The notes below the pieces were generated by a model, which worked only from the letters and a program-made list of their open reading frames with translations, was not told the origin of the DNA and searched no databases. Positions 22,500 through 31,968 of a stretch of DNA of 64,000 nucleotides are shown here, piece by piece. The first letter of the stretch is position 1; the number at the start of each line of letters is the position of its first letter. The stretch is from Rhodocollybia butyracea (Eukaryota; Basidiomycota; Agaricomycetes; Agaricales; Omphalotaceae). The stretch is taken from NCBI GenBank assembly GCA_015501585.1, contig JADNRY010000068.1:186001-250000 (forward strand), in the 5' to 3' direction. A program made the translations under genes and the position numbers.

Positions 22500-23243
22500 C
22501 ATAGTTTTGCAAAGACATTTGCTGCTGGAGAGGCTAAGACACTGCCCCAACACAGGCCTTATGATATGAAAATTGAGACTGAAAATGATGAGTTACCCCC
22601 ACCTGGGAAACTATACAATATGTCATTAACTGAACTTAAGTCACTCAAGGAGTACATTGATGACATGTTGGACAAAGGTTTTATTAGGGCTTCTAGTTCT
22701 CCTATTGGGGCCCCTGTTCTGTTTGCAAGAAAAAAGGATGGGAGTCTGAGATTATGTGTGGACTATCGTGCTTTGAATAAATTAACCAAGAAAAATAGAT
22801 ACCCCTTGCCATTGGTAGGAGATTTGTTAGACCAATTGACCAAGGCCAAAATATTCACTAAGCTAGATCTACGGGTTGGTTACAATAATATAAGAATAGC
22901 AGAAAACCATGAATGGAAGATTGCTTTTCGGACCCGATATGGCTCATATGAGTACCTGGTCATGCCGTTTGGATTAACAAATGCTCCAGCAACCTTCCAA
23001 TATTTTATGAATGACATTTTTCATGATATGGTTGATTGTTTTGTTGTTGTGTACCTGGATGACATACTAATATTCTCCAACAATGAAGAAGAACATGAGG
23101 AGCATGTTCAGAGAGCTCTGAGTCGACTAGAGGAACACGACCTCCATATCAAACCTGAGAAGTGTGAATTTCACAAAAGTTCAGTCGAGTATCTAGGAAT
23201 GATCATTCACCAGAGGGAGTTTCAATGGACCCGAAAAATGTAG
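22500..23243 (+). pseudogene. Gypsy reverse transcriptase
   Basis: Complete fingers-palm region: GFIRASSSPIGAPVLFARKK, LCVDYRALNKLTKKNRYPLP, FTKLDLRVGYNNIRI, FGLTNAPATFQ and the catalytic YLDD box (Tyr codon at 23,052), then KPEKCEFHKSSVEYLG. LDLRVGYNNI departs from the usual LDLRSGYHQI. The frame is lost at about 23,215 by a one-base change, and the thumb continues from 23,225 in another frame. It would copy element RNA to cDNA in virus-like particles. Confidence 0.9.
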
Positions 23244-23978
23244 AGGCTATTCAGAATTGGCCAGTACCTCGGAATATCAAAGATGTCCAATCGTTCCTGG
23301 GCTTTGCTAATTTTTATAGAAGGTTCATTGATAATTTTTCAGGAATTGTCAAACCACTCACTAGTTTGTTGGGAAAGAACAAAGAGTGGAAGTGGACTGA
23401 ACAATGCCAGTCAGTCTTTGAACTACTAAAAAAAGGCATCCACAGAAGCACCTATTCTAAAGCATTTTGATCCCAATCTACCTATTATTGTAGAGAGTGA
23501 TGCATCAGATTTTGCAATAGCTTCTATTATTTCCCAAATAGACCCTACTACTAATGACCTTCACCCCATTGCATTTTTTGCTCGAAGTATGATAGCTGCA
23601 GAGCTTGTTTACGACATATATGATAAAGAAATGCTAGCAGTAGTGGTGTCATTCAAACAGTGGAGGGCTTACTTAGAAGGAGCCAAACACAAAGTTGAAG
23701 TATATTCGGATCATAACAACTTACAATGGTTCACTACTACTAAGAAGCTTTCACGAAGACAGTCTCGTTGGTCGGAACTACTTTCAGGATTTTATTTTCA
23801 AATTAATTATCATCCGGGTAGGTTAGGCGCCAAACCTGACACTCTGACCAGACAAGCAGACATATACCCAAAAAGGTCAGAGCTTGATGAAGCAAATACC
23901 CACAACCATGTACAATTTATTTGGCCTGAACAGATATTAAATCAGTCACTAATCATGAATGAAGAGGCAAACTTATAA
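23225..23978 (+). pseudogene. Gypsy RNase H and connection region
   Basis: Starts MDPKNVEAIQNWPVPRN and FLGFANFYRRFI. A frame change in an A-run near 23,435 interrupts it, and it resumes with VESDASDFAIASIISQ (first catalytic Asp), ELVYDIYDKEMLAVV (Glu) and VYSDHNNLQWF (Asp). The three acidic residues typical of RNase H are therefore present, though split over two frames. Confidence 0.85.
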
Positions 23979-23999
23979 AATTAGGAACGCCCAAAAAGA

Positions 24000-25002
24000 T
24001 CGAGTTTGGCAGAAGTTTACAAGAATTGCAAAATCCAATTGCGGGGTCACCCAGGCATCAGAAAAACTACACAGTTAATTCAAAGAACATACTGGTGGCC
24101 AAAAATGGGACAAGACTTGGAGCGATATGTGAAGAGCTGCCATGAGTGTTCGAGATCTAAGAGTTCTAGACAAAAAAAACTTGGGTTCCTCAAACACTTA
24201 CCAATTGGTGAAAGACCCTGGGCATCTATCTCAGTTGATGACATAGTGGAGTTACCAGAGTCCAATGGCTTTGATGCAGTAATGGTAGTGGTCTGTAGGC
24301 TGAGTAAACAAGCAATTTTTGTACCTTGTCACACTACTGACACAACTTCTGACCTAGCAAAGCTCTTCATAAGACATGTATTCTCAAAACATGGTCTTCC
24401 AGAAGACATTGTGTCAGATAGAGGTACTCTGTTCATATCCAAGTTTTGGAAATCGTTGTGTCAACTATTGGAGATCAAACAGAATTTTTCAACGGCTTAT
24501 CATCCACAGACTGATGGACAAACTGAGCGGACTAACCAGATCCTGGAACAATACCTCAGAATGTTTGTCAGTTATGACCAAAGTGACTGGGAAGAATGGC
24601 TACCATTAGCTGAGTTTGTGTACAACAACAACCCTAGTGATGCAACTGGAATGTCCCCTTTCTTTGCAAATAAAGGATTCCATCCCCGTCTAACGGTTTC
24701 ACTGAAGCATGTACCAAGTCATGCTGCGCATCTTAAGGCCAAGGAAATGAAGGAGGTACGGGAGTATTTAAAGAAGGAGATTGAAAAGACCAACCGGCAA
24801 TATGCCAAATTTGCAAACACCAAGCGTCGAGAAATCCCTTTGGAAGATTTTCAAGTTGGCTCACTAGTATGGTTAAACTTGAGAAATGTAGAGACAAAAC
24901 GGCCTTCAAAAAAGCTGGACTACAAGCGATTCGGACCGTTTAAAATTATAGAAAAGGTCTCCTCTCACGCATACCGACTAGAGTTACCAAGTACCATGAG
25001 CC
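24000..25002 (+). pseudogene. Gypsy integrase, N-terminal and catalytic part
   Basis: The HHCC zinc-binding region is partly kept (GHPGIRKTTQLIQRTYWWPKM, SCHECSRSKSS) and the catalytic core has VDDIVELPES, VSDRGTLFISKFW (Asp 24,417) and HPQTDGQTERTNQ (Glu 24,525). The C-terminal SH3-like part reads to SSHAYRLELPST, where a MITE enters. The junction with RNase H near 23,975-24,005 has stops, so part of the zinc region may be lost. Confidence 0.9.
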
Positions 25003-25517
25003 CAAGGGGTCTCCAAAATCTTAATGCCAGACATGACCTTGTTTTTCGGCCATAAGGATTTTTTGACCCTCCCCCCCCTCCCCCACCCCTTATATAGAAA
25101 GTCTTTCCCACACTTAGCGGCCGGCATGGTCGGCATGTAGTATATGTCAGCACTGGCATCATCCGCCGCACCTTATTAAGGTAGATTTCAACAACTACTT
25201 ACCTTTGAGATCAAAATTTGGACAGTAATACAGTCATTAGTTGCCTAATTGACATTATTGTCAGCAAGTTCAGTGTCATTGGTGCCGTGTTTCGAGGCCC
25301 AATTGAGGGGGAAACATAGTATTCTGCCCTCTGTGACTACATTTTGGACTGATTGAAGCCAAATATGAGTCAAAAGGCTGCAAAAAGCAGTTTTGCATTG
25401 TTTAATCATCATTAGAACACTGTTATGTAAGGTCGAAACTTTTGGCCATAAGCCAACTTTTGACCCCCCCCCCCCCCCTAAGGTCATGTCAGCGCTTAAA
25501 TTTTTGGAGACCCCTTA
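25003..25517. mobile_element. hAT-type MITE (515 bp), TSD CATGAGCC
   Basis: Ends CAAGGGGTCTCCAAAA and, reversed, TAAGGGGTCTCCAAAA. The arms stay similar for about 36 bp, to GACATGACCTT. A perfect 8-bp duplication CATGAGCC flanks it (24,995-25,002 and 25,518-25,525), the size made by hAT transposases. C-rich runs lie near each end (25,067-25,088 and about 25,466-25,480). Without it the integrase frame would rejoin its tail. Confidence 0.88.
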
Positions 25518-25830
25518 CATGAGCCGAATACATGATGTGTTTCATGTAGACTTGTTAAACCCACACCCTACTGAGTACTACCCACAACGGAAACCACTAC
25601 CGGCACCCCCAATAGAAGTAGCAGGACAAGAAGAAAATTACAAAGTAGAGGAAGTGTTGGACTCAAAACGTCGATATGGGAAGCTCCTATACTTGGTCAA
25701 ATGGAAGGACTACGGCCCTGAATCAAATACCTGGGAGCCAATTAACCACATGGCAAACTCACAAGAACTTATCGAAGAATACCACATCAGGAAAAGCCAT
25801 TTTTGCCTAGGTGACCTCAGAGTGGCCTAA
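25518..25830 (+). pseudogene. Gypsy integrase tail with chromodomain
   Basis: RIHDVFHVDLLNPH is the usual end of the integrase C-terminus. About 30 residues later comes a chromodomain: YKVEEVLDSKRRYGKLLYLV, KWKDYGPESNTWEP and NSQELIEEYH. Chromodomains of chromoviruses bind modified histones and steer integration toward heterochromatin. The last codons lie inside the left arm of a 73-bp hairpin. Confidence 0.88.
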
Positions 25831-25938
25831 AGCAAACTAGGTGACCTATGAATCCTAGGATGCCATAGGATTCATAGGTCACCTAGTTTGCTTTAGGCCA
25901 CTCTGAGGTCACCTAGGCAAAAACGGCTTTTCCTGATG
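25785..25938. repeat. 73-bp inverted repeat hairpin at the end of gypsy pol
   Basis: Arms 25,785-25,857 and 25,866-25,938 are reverse complements with a single mismatch, around an 8-base loop. The left arm holds the last codons and the stop of the chromodomain frame. The right arm copies it in reverse. Confidence 0.9.
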
Positions 25939-26282
25939 CATGATAGATACCCTCAAAAAGCAGGACTTAGAGAGGGGGAATGGGCAAGTGAATCTCAAAG
26001 CCGCTGAGGGAATAGTATATACCCTTAAAGTCGAAATCTCTCTCTTGTACACCATACAAGAACATAACACACAAATAAATAAGATAGGGCATATTGTGCA
26101 AGTATTTTCATTCATAATGGTCAGTACATGGGAGCATAGGCATAATTCACATGGGTCTTAGGAAGGAGCAAGGAAGATGAAATAAACGAGGCCTAGCGAG
26201 ACAGAAGGGAGTACAGGTTCACCCCTACAGCAAAATAAATCAGCCAGGGACAAGTCAAAAAAAAAAATGGAGGACGAACCAT

Positions 26283-26527
26283 TTATTCACAAATTTCGCC
26301 ATCCTCAGTAGTCTCGGGTAAATAGCGGGTGCCATAAAAAACTCCGGGAGATGAAGCACAATTGGAGGAAGCACCATCGACGGGAACGGGAAGGAAGGGG
26401 GCCAGACGTGACTGGAGGCTACTTACCTGGAAAGTGGTCAAATTACTTTGAGCCATTTCCCAGGCAGAATGAGGCAGTGATACTCCGGACACTAACGCCA
26501 CTTGATGAAGGAAATCAGGCATTGTAG
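26283..26527 (-). pseudogene. 3' part of coiled-coil gene split by copia
   Basis: This continues, in frame, the exon interrupted at 31,974. After removing the copia element and one copy of TGTAG, the frame runs on as MPDFLHQVALVSG to TTFQ. A good donor GTAAGT lies at 26,426-26,421, but the frame also reads through it to a TAA at 26,283-26,285. Whether the last 48 codons are coding or an intron cannot be told from sequence. Confidence 0.65.
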
Positions 26528-26800
26528 TGTTGGAATATACAAGCGGAGTCATATTCAGACTCATGCTTAGTCATTCCGAGTCATATCGAGTCATACAGAC
26601 TCATGTTGGTAGTAATGGAGGAAAGTCATTACAAGTCATGACTCTAGTCAATATGAGTCATTTCTAGTCAATAACTTATATAGTAGAATATTCTCATGTA
26701 TCAAATGTTAGTATAAATACAGGCTCAGAGAACCTATTCTCTATCGCTAAGAGCACTTTTTCCCCCACCAATATTTAGTTAAGCTTATCACCTTTCAATA
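26528..26800 (+). repeat. Copia 5' LTR
   Basis: Starts TGTTGGAATATACAAGC and ends CACCTTTCAATA. The U3 part carries about ten (G)AGTCAT or GACTCAT motifs, one of them a perfect TGAGTCA (26,654-26,660). TATAAATA at 26,712-26,719 is the promoter. It differs from the 3' LTR by one base (CAATAAC against CAGTAAC). Confidence 0.95.
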
Positions 26801-26814
26801 GGTTATGGGCCCCG
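26801..26814 (+). promoter_or_regulatory. Primer binding site, half-tRNA iMet type
   Basis: GGTTATGGGCCCCG begins directly after the LTR. It is complementary (with small differences) to the anticodon stem-loop of initiator tRNA-Met, the priming mode known for Drosophila copia. The same sequence follows the degraded copia LTR at 46,149. Confidence 0.7.
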
Positions 26815-26930
26815 ACCTTAACTAAATAATACAACAACATTTATCCTTGACAATACAACTTTGATCAACAATCTGTCCACCAACGATAAGCTCTAGAAAT
26901 TCCCGAAACTCTGAATTATAACATACGAAA

Positions 26931-29900
26931 ATGTCGTCAGCAAACTCCAGTAACTCCAAACTCGGTGATTACTTTTTACGGCTACCCAAGCTTAATGCCG
27001 ATGGGTCCAATTGGGTCATTTATAAGGATCGATTCATATTTGCAGCAGAGGCTGCTGGTCTTGAGGATTATATCCCTGAGTCCAGCAAACCACCTACTAA
27101 GCCTTCTGTAGCTGATCCAAATGCTGGGCCAACTTCATCTGAGAAAACTGCCATTGAGGCTTGGGAGAAGCAGATGAAAACATGGAATTCAGAGTCAGCA
27201 ATACTGAAGCAGGGTATAGCAAGCACTATACCTGATTCATTGTTTTTGAAGGTTAAAGGAGAGAAGACTGTTGGAGCAATGTGGAAGAAATTAGTTGATG
27301 AACATCAGGGAAAGTCAAGAATGATGGTAGTGGACTTACGGCGTAAGCTTCAGAATGAACGCTGTGAGAGCGATGAAGATGTGCGGGATTACATAACCCG
27401 TGTAATTACTATTAGGGAGGATCTAGTCTCTATGAATGCAGACCCTGGTGATGACAACTTTGTTGCAATTATTATGTCTGCACTTCCTCCATCATATGAT
27501 CCATACCTGGCAGCACTCACTGCAACTGCAACACTTGTAAACCAACAACTCAGTGTGGATACCTATATTAGAGGTATCTTGGATGAATCTGACCGCCGGA
27601 AACTTGGAAACCGGAACTCCAAAAGTGGAGCAAAGGAAGCAGCATATAATGCTGGACCTTCAAAGAAGTTTGGAAACAAGAAGTCAGTTAAATGCTATAA
27701 CTGTGGAAAGACAGGGCATATGAAGAAGGATTGCTTTGCTGAGGGAGGTGGAAAGGCTGGTCAATGGCCTAAACACTGGAAAGGCAAAGGCAAATCAACT
27801 CAAGCAAACACAGCCACCACCAACAATGAAGATTTTGCATGGTATGCACATGCACTCTCAGATGATGTATGGGAATTAAAAGTTCAGGAGAATATATCAG
27901 GTTATCAAGAACCTAAAAATGAGATTGATGAACAACTGGAAGGGTTGGGAGCCATCTATGTGAATGATGAGTTCTTGTGGGACTCCAATAATGAGTCCAA
28001 TAGATCCAGTGTTCAGTCAATAAAAGAGTTTGAACTTCCCCAAGACAGTGACTCTGATGATGGTAATTCAATGCCAGACCTTCAGAGTGTGTCTACATCA
28101 TTGGATGCCCCAGACAACTGGAGAACAGAAGAGATTTGGGATGATGAAGCCTGGTTCAATGATATTGATGAACTCGAAGTTCCGGACCTACAAGAGGTAG
28201 AAGACTCGGATAATGAGGAAGGACCCCTGGAAACCTCCTCAAATGGACCTATTTTAGTGGAACTCAGCATTCCAGACCCAGATGCTATACAAGGACAGCA
28301 ATTACAAGACATTGATTATGAAGAAATCAATGTGGATGATTTTGGAAAGGCATACACTAGGTATAACAGTATTTTTCTTGCAAATGCTGACAAGATTCCG
28401 GATGGTGTCACAGAGCTTTATGACTCAGGTGCATCACGCCACATGTCCCCATATAGGGATAAATTTATCAACTTCACCTCTATTGCACCAAAAAGTATTA
28501 GATCTGCTGATAGTGGAACATTTGATGCAATTGGGAGAGGTGATATGCACGTTACCATACCTGGAAAGAAGAAAACAACTACAGTCCTAATTAAGGATGT
28601 GTTGTATGCACCAAAGTTGAGTGTGACACTCATCTCAATAAGCCGGATTACTGCAGCAGGATGTTCCATAATGTTTCGGGACAATTTTTGCCGAATATAT
28701 GGCAAAGGAGACAAAGTATTGGGTCAAATCAACAGTACAAATGGATTGTATCAGGTCACCTACAAACCTGATAATGTGTATGGAATGGCTGCAAGACCAG
28801 AAAAAGTGACTGTGAATGAATTACACCGCCGACTTGGTCATATTGCACCGGAAGCTTGCCGAAAAATGCTAAAGGATGGCCTGATTGAGGGCATCGAACT
28901 GGATGAATCAGAACCAGTCAAGTCATGTGACACCTGTGAATATGCCAAGAAGACACGCAAACCAATTAACAAGGAGCGGGAGCTTGACCGAGCAGCAAAG
29001 ATTGGAGATTTAGTACACTCAGATGTATGGGGACCAGCCCCAGTACAAACTCCAAGCCACAAGAGGTATTATTGCACTTTTACAGATGATCATTCAAGAT
29101 GGTCAACAGCATATATTCTTGCAACCAAGGATGAAACTTATGATGCTTTCAAACAATTTTGTGCATGGTTCTGGACTCAGAAGGAGATACGCATAAAGGT
29201 GTTAGGCTCAGACAGAGGAGGTGAATACCTGAGCAATTTATTCAGCCAATATCTGGCTGAAGAAGGGATTCAACGGAATCTCACTGTTCATGATACACCA
29301 GAGCACAATGGAGTGTCTGAAAGATTGAACAGGACCCTACTGGAACGCATTAGGGCTATGCTATATGCCAGTGGATTACCCAAGAATTTATGGGGTGAGG
29401 CATTGAAGCATGCAATCTGGCTGAAGAACAGGAGTGGGACAAAGGCACTTGGAAATACAACTCCATATGAGGTAATGTTTGGTGAGAAACCAAATTTATC
29501 CAACATTAGGGAGTGGGGAGCAAAGGTTTGGGTCCATAATGACCGTGATAGCAAGTCAAAACTTGATGCGCGGGCACGGATTGGACATTGGCTTGGATTT
29601 GATCTTGTATCCAGTGGTCATAGAATTTATTGGCCTGAGACCAAGACAATATCAGTAGAAAGGAGTATAAAATTTGACAAGGATGCACCAACATTTGTTC
29701 CAGGTGGAATTAGGCATGAGGAGGAGGATGAAGGATTCATGCCAAATCCCATTGAACTGGAAACATTACAGATTCCAAATCCAGTACCTACACCAACAAA
29801 GCCATCTGTAGCACCCACAGGTCCAATTACACCAACTATCCCCAAACCTGTGTTACCAAGAAATAATCATCTTGGAACATTAAACTCAGAACTCAGTCAC

Positions 29901-31688
29901 CAGAATATTATAGAAGGTTCTCGCAGAAGGACAACAACAAGGAAAATACAGGATCTACTTACTGGAGAAGGACACACAGATAGCCGACCATCAGCACCAC
30001 TTGTAACCCCGGGCATTCAACTTCCAACTACAATTCCAGAGAATGAACCTGGTGAACAGGCACAAGACATCCAAATTGAATTTGGGCTGGCAGCAGCAGC
30101 AATTGAAGCCAAAGGTCTTGAGCCCTCCTATGAGGAGGCTAAGACCAGAGTTGACTGGCCCAAATGGAAAGAAGCCAGAGATACAGAATTAAAAACATTG
30201 TTAGATGCAGGAACTTGGGAAATTGTACCAAGACCTGACAATCAAAATGTTGTTGACTGTAAATGGGCTTTGAAGATCAAAATGAAGAATGGTCTTGTTG
30301 ATAAATATAAGGCTAGGTTAGTTGCCAAGGGCTTCACACAAGTAGAAGGAGTGGATTTCTTTGAGACTTTTGCACCAGTTGCAAAGTTGGCATCATTGAG
30401 ATCAATCCTTGCGATTGCAGCAAGGAATGATTGGGACATAGAAGTTTTTGATTTTCATGGTGCATTTCTTAATGCCACTTTCGAAGATAATGAAGAAATA
30501 TTTATGGAACAACCTCCGGACATTGAACTTGCAGACAGAAACAAATATGTTCTCAAGCTCAAGAAAACTTTATATGGACTTCGGCAATCAAGCCGGAAAT
30601 GGTATGAGATGCTAACCAGCAGTCTCGGGAAACTTGGATTTTCTCCTCTTGAGAAAGATCATGCAGTTTTCAAGAAAATTATTGGAGATAACATTATTAT
30701 TCTTGCTATCCATGTTGATGATGTTACAATCACTGGAAGCTCACCAACTCTTATTCAGGAAACCAAAGTTGAAATATCCAAGGAATATGAGGTTACCTTC
30801 CTAGGACCTATTGATTGGTTACTGGGAATGAAAGTAACAAGGGACCGGGCCAACCGCACCATCTCACTCTCACAGGAAGCCTTTATTGAATCAGCATTGA
30901 AGGAGATGAACATGGCTGATTGTAAGCCATTAGCCATGCCTATGGATCCAAATGTGCATTTGTCAAAGGATCAATGTCCAACTGATCCCATCGAAATTGC
31001 AGAAATGGCACATTTGCCCTTCCGCAAAGCAACAGGAAAAATTAATTGGGTGTCCATTGGGACACGCCCAGATTTATCTTACGCGGTTTCAGATATCTCC
31101 CAATATCTTGGAAATCCAGGACATGTGCATTGGGAAGCACTGAAGCGTCTTTTCCGGTATTTACAGGGAACAAAGCATTGGAAATTAGTCTTTGGAGGGC
31201 CAGACAGAACACATGGCCTAGAAGGATACTCTGATGCAGACGGAATGTCACACGAGACACGCAGAGCAGTTTCAGGCTATGCATTTTTATTGGATGGTGG
31301 TGCCATCTCATGGAGTTCCAAGAAACAAGAACTTGTCACTCTGTCTACCACTGAGGCAGAATATGTGGCACTCACGCATGCAGCTAAGGAAGCTCAGTGG
31401 CTGCGCCAATTCCTGGAAGAATTATTTGGTCCCATCAATGAACCATTCACACTCTATGGTGACAATCAATCTGCAATTGCACTTGCACATTCTCAAGCAG
31501 GTCAATTCCATGCGCGCACCAAGCATATTGATATCAGATACCATTTCATACGCTACTGCATTGAAAATGGTAGTATTCAGTTACTTTATTGTCCCACTGA
31601 GGACATGGTTGCTGACGCCTTAACCAAGGCATTACCAAGCTCGAAAGCAAAACATTTTGCAATGAGTCTTGGACTATCTCCCGCTTGA
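26931..31688 (+). CDS. Copia Gag-Pol polyprotein, intact
   Basis: 1,585 codons without a stop. Gag: residues 1-230, with DGSNWVIYKDRF as the UBN2-type start. The CCHC zinc knuckle is CYNCGKTGHMKKDC at about 255-268. An acidic linker spans 290-480. The protease site is DSGAS with Asp 498. The GAG pre-integrase motif LHRRLGH is at 631, followed by the zinc-binding CDTC. The integrase DDE residues are Asp 698, Asp 761 and Glu 797. The RVT_2 reverse transcriptase starts near 1,076 with HVDD at 1,261-1,264. RNase H has Asp 1,435, Glu 1,475 and Asp 1,511. HVDD replaces the more common YVDD. ATG 26,931 is the first in the leader and fits the domain start. All catalytic residues I know for the family are present. 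Gag-Pol assembles virus-like particles and integrates the cDNA. Confidence 0.96.
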   Translation: MSSANSSNSKLGDYFLRLPKLNADGSNWVIYKDRFIFAAEAAGLEDYIPESSKPPTKPSVADPNAGPTSSEKTAIEAWEKQMKTWNSESAILKQGIASTIPDSLFLKVKGEKTVGAMWKKLVDEHQGKSRMMVVDLRRKLQNERCESDEDVRDYITRVITIREDLVSMNADPGDDNFVAIIMSALPPSYDPYLAALTATATLVNQQLSVDTYIRGILDESDRRKLGNRNSKSGAKEAAYNAGPSKKFGNKKSVKCYNCGKTGHMKKDCFAEGGGKAGQWPKHWKGKGKSTQANTATTNNEDFAWYAHALSDDVWELKVQENISGYQEPKNEIDEQLEGLGAIYVNDEFLWDSNNESNRSSVQSIKEFELPQDSDSDDGNSMPDLQSVSTSLDAPDNWRTEEIWDDEAWFNDIDELEVPDLQEVEDSDNEEGPLETSSNGPILVELSIPDPDAIQGQQLQDIDYEEINVDDFGKAYTRYNSIFLANADKIPDGVTELYDSGASRHMSPYRDKFINFTSIAPKSIRSADSGTFDAIGRGDMHVTIPGKKKTTTVLIKDVLYAPKLSVTLISISRITAAGCSIMFRDNFCRIYGKGDKVLGQINSTNGLYQVTYKPDNVYGMAARPEKVTVNELHRRLGHIAPEACRKMLKDGLIEGIELDESEPVKSCDTCEYAKKTRKPINKERELDRAAKIGDLVHSDVWGPAPVQTPSHKRYYCTFTDDHSRWSTAYILATKDETYDAFKQFCAWFWTQKEIRIKVLGSDRGGEYLSNLFSQYLAEEGIQRNLTVHDTPEHNGVSERLNRTLLERIRAMLYASGLPKNLWGEALKHAIWLKNRSGTKALGNTTPYEVMFGEKPNLSNIREWGAKVWVHNDRDSKSKLDARARIGHWLGFDLVSSGHRIYWPETKTISVERSIKFDKDAPTFVPGGIRHEEEDEGFMPNPIELETLQIPNPVPTPTKPSVAPTGPITPTIPKPVLPRNNHLGTLNSELSHQNIIEGSRRRTTTRKIQDLLTGEGHTDSRPSAPLVTPGIQLPTTIPENEPGEQAQDIQIEFGLAAAAIEAKGLEPSYEEAKTRVDWPKWKEARDTELKTLLDAGTWEIVPRPDNQNVVDCKWALKIKMKNGLVDKYKARLVAKGFTQVEGVDFFETFAPVAKLASLRSILAIAARNDWDIEVFDFHGAFLNATFEDNEEIFMEQPPDIELADRNKYVLKLKKTLYGLRQSSRKWYEMLTSSLGKLGFSPLEKDHAVFKKIIGDNIIILAIHVDDVTITGSSPTLIQETKVEISKEYEVTFLGPIDWLLGMKVTRDRANRTISLSQEAFIESALKEMNMADCKPLAMPMDPNVHLSKDQCPTDPIEIAEMAHLPFRKATGKINWVSIGTRPDLSYAVSDISQYLGNPGHVHWEALKRLFRYLQGTKHWKLVFGGPDRTHGLEGYSDADGMSHETRRAVSGYAFLLDGGAISWSSKKQELVTLSTTEAEYVALTHAAKEAQWLRQFLEELFGPINEPFTLYGDNQSAIALAHSQAGQFHARTKHIDIRYHFIRYCIENGSIQLLYCPTEDMVADALTKALPSSKAKHFAMSLGLSPA

Positions 31689-31695
31689 GGAGGAG
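31686..31695 (+). promoter_or_regulatory. Polypurine tract
   Basis: A purine-rich stretch (TGAGGAGGAG) immediately before the 3' LTR, the expected plus-strand primer. It overlaps the stop codon of Gag-Pol. Confidence 0.7.
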
Positions 31696-31968
31696 TGTTG
31701 GAATATACAAGCGGAGTCATATTCAGACTCATGCTTAGTCATTCCGAGTCATATCGAGTCATACAGACTCATGTTGGTAGTAATGGAGGAAAGTCATTAC
31801 AAGTCATGACTCTAGTCAATATGAGTCATTTCTAGTCAGTAACTTATATAGTAGAATATTCTCATGTATCAAATGTTAGTATAAATACAGGCTCAGAGAA
31901 CCTATTCTCTATCGCTAAGAGCACTTTTTCCCCCACCAATATTTAGTTAAGCTTATCACCTTTCAATA
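31696..31968 (+). repeat. Copia 3' LTR
   Basis: Same length and ends as the 5' LTR. TATAAATA at 31,880-31,887. Followed directly by the duplicated TGTAG. Confidence 0.95.

Larger units (their letters stand above)
20690..25830 (+). mobile_element. Ty3/gypsy chromovirus, internal region, degenerate
   Basis: Gag C-terminus, aspartic protease, reverse transcriptase, RNase H, integrase and a chromodomain follow in canonical order on the plus strand. Frame changes occur near 21,470, 23,215 and 23,435 (a run of A) and around 23,975, and a MITE splits the integrase. No LTR pair was found, so the element is truncated or its LTRs lie beyond recognition. It cannot be autonomous. Confidence 0.9.
26528..31968 (+). 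mobile_element. Complete Ty1/copia retrotransposon
   Basis: 5,441 bp between perfect 5-bp duplications TGTAG (26,523-26,527 and 31,969-31,973). It has two 273-bp LTRs with one visible difference, a primer site, one uninterrupted 1,585-codon Gag-Pol frame and a polypurine tract. Everything needed for transposition seems present and the LTRs are nearly identical, so insertion was recent. Confidence 0.95.
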
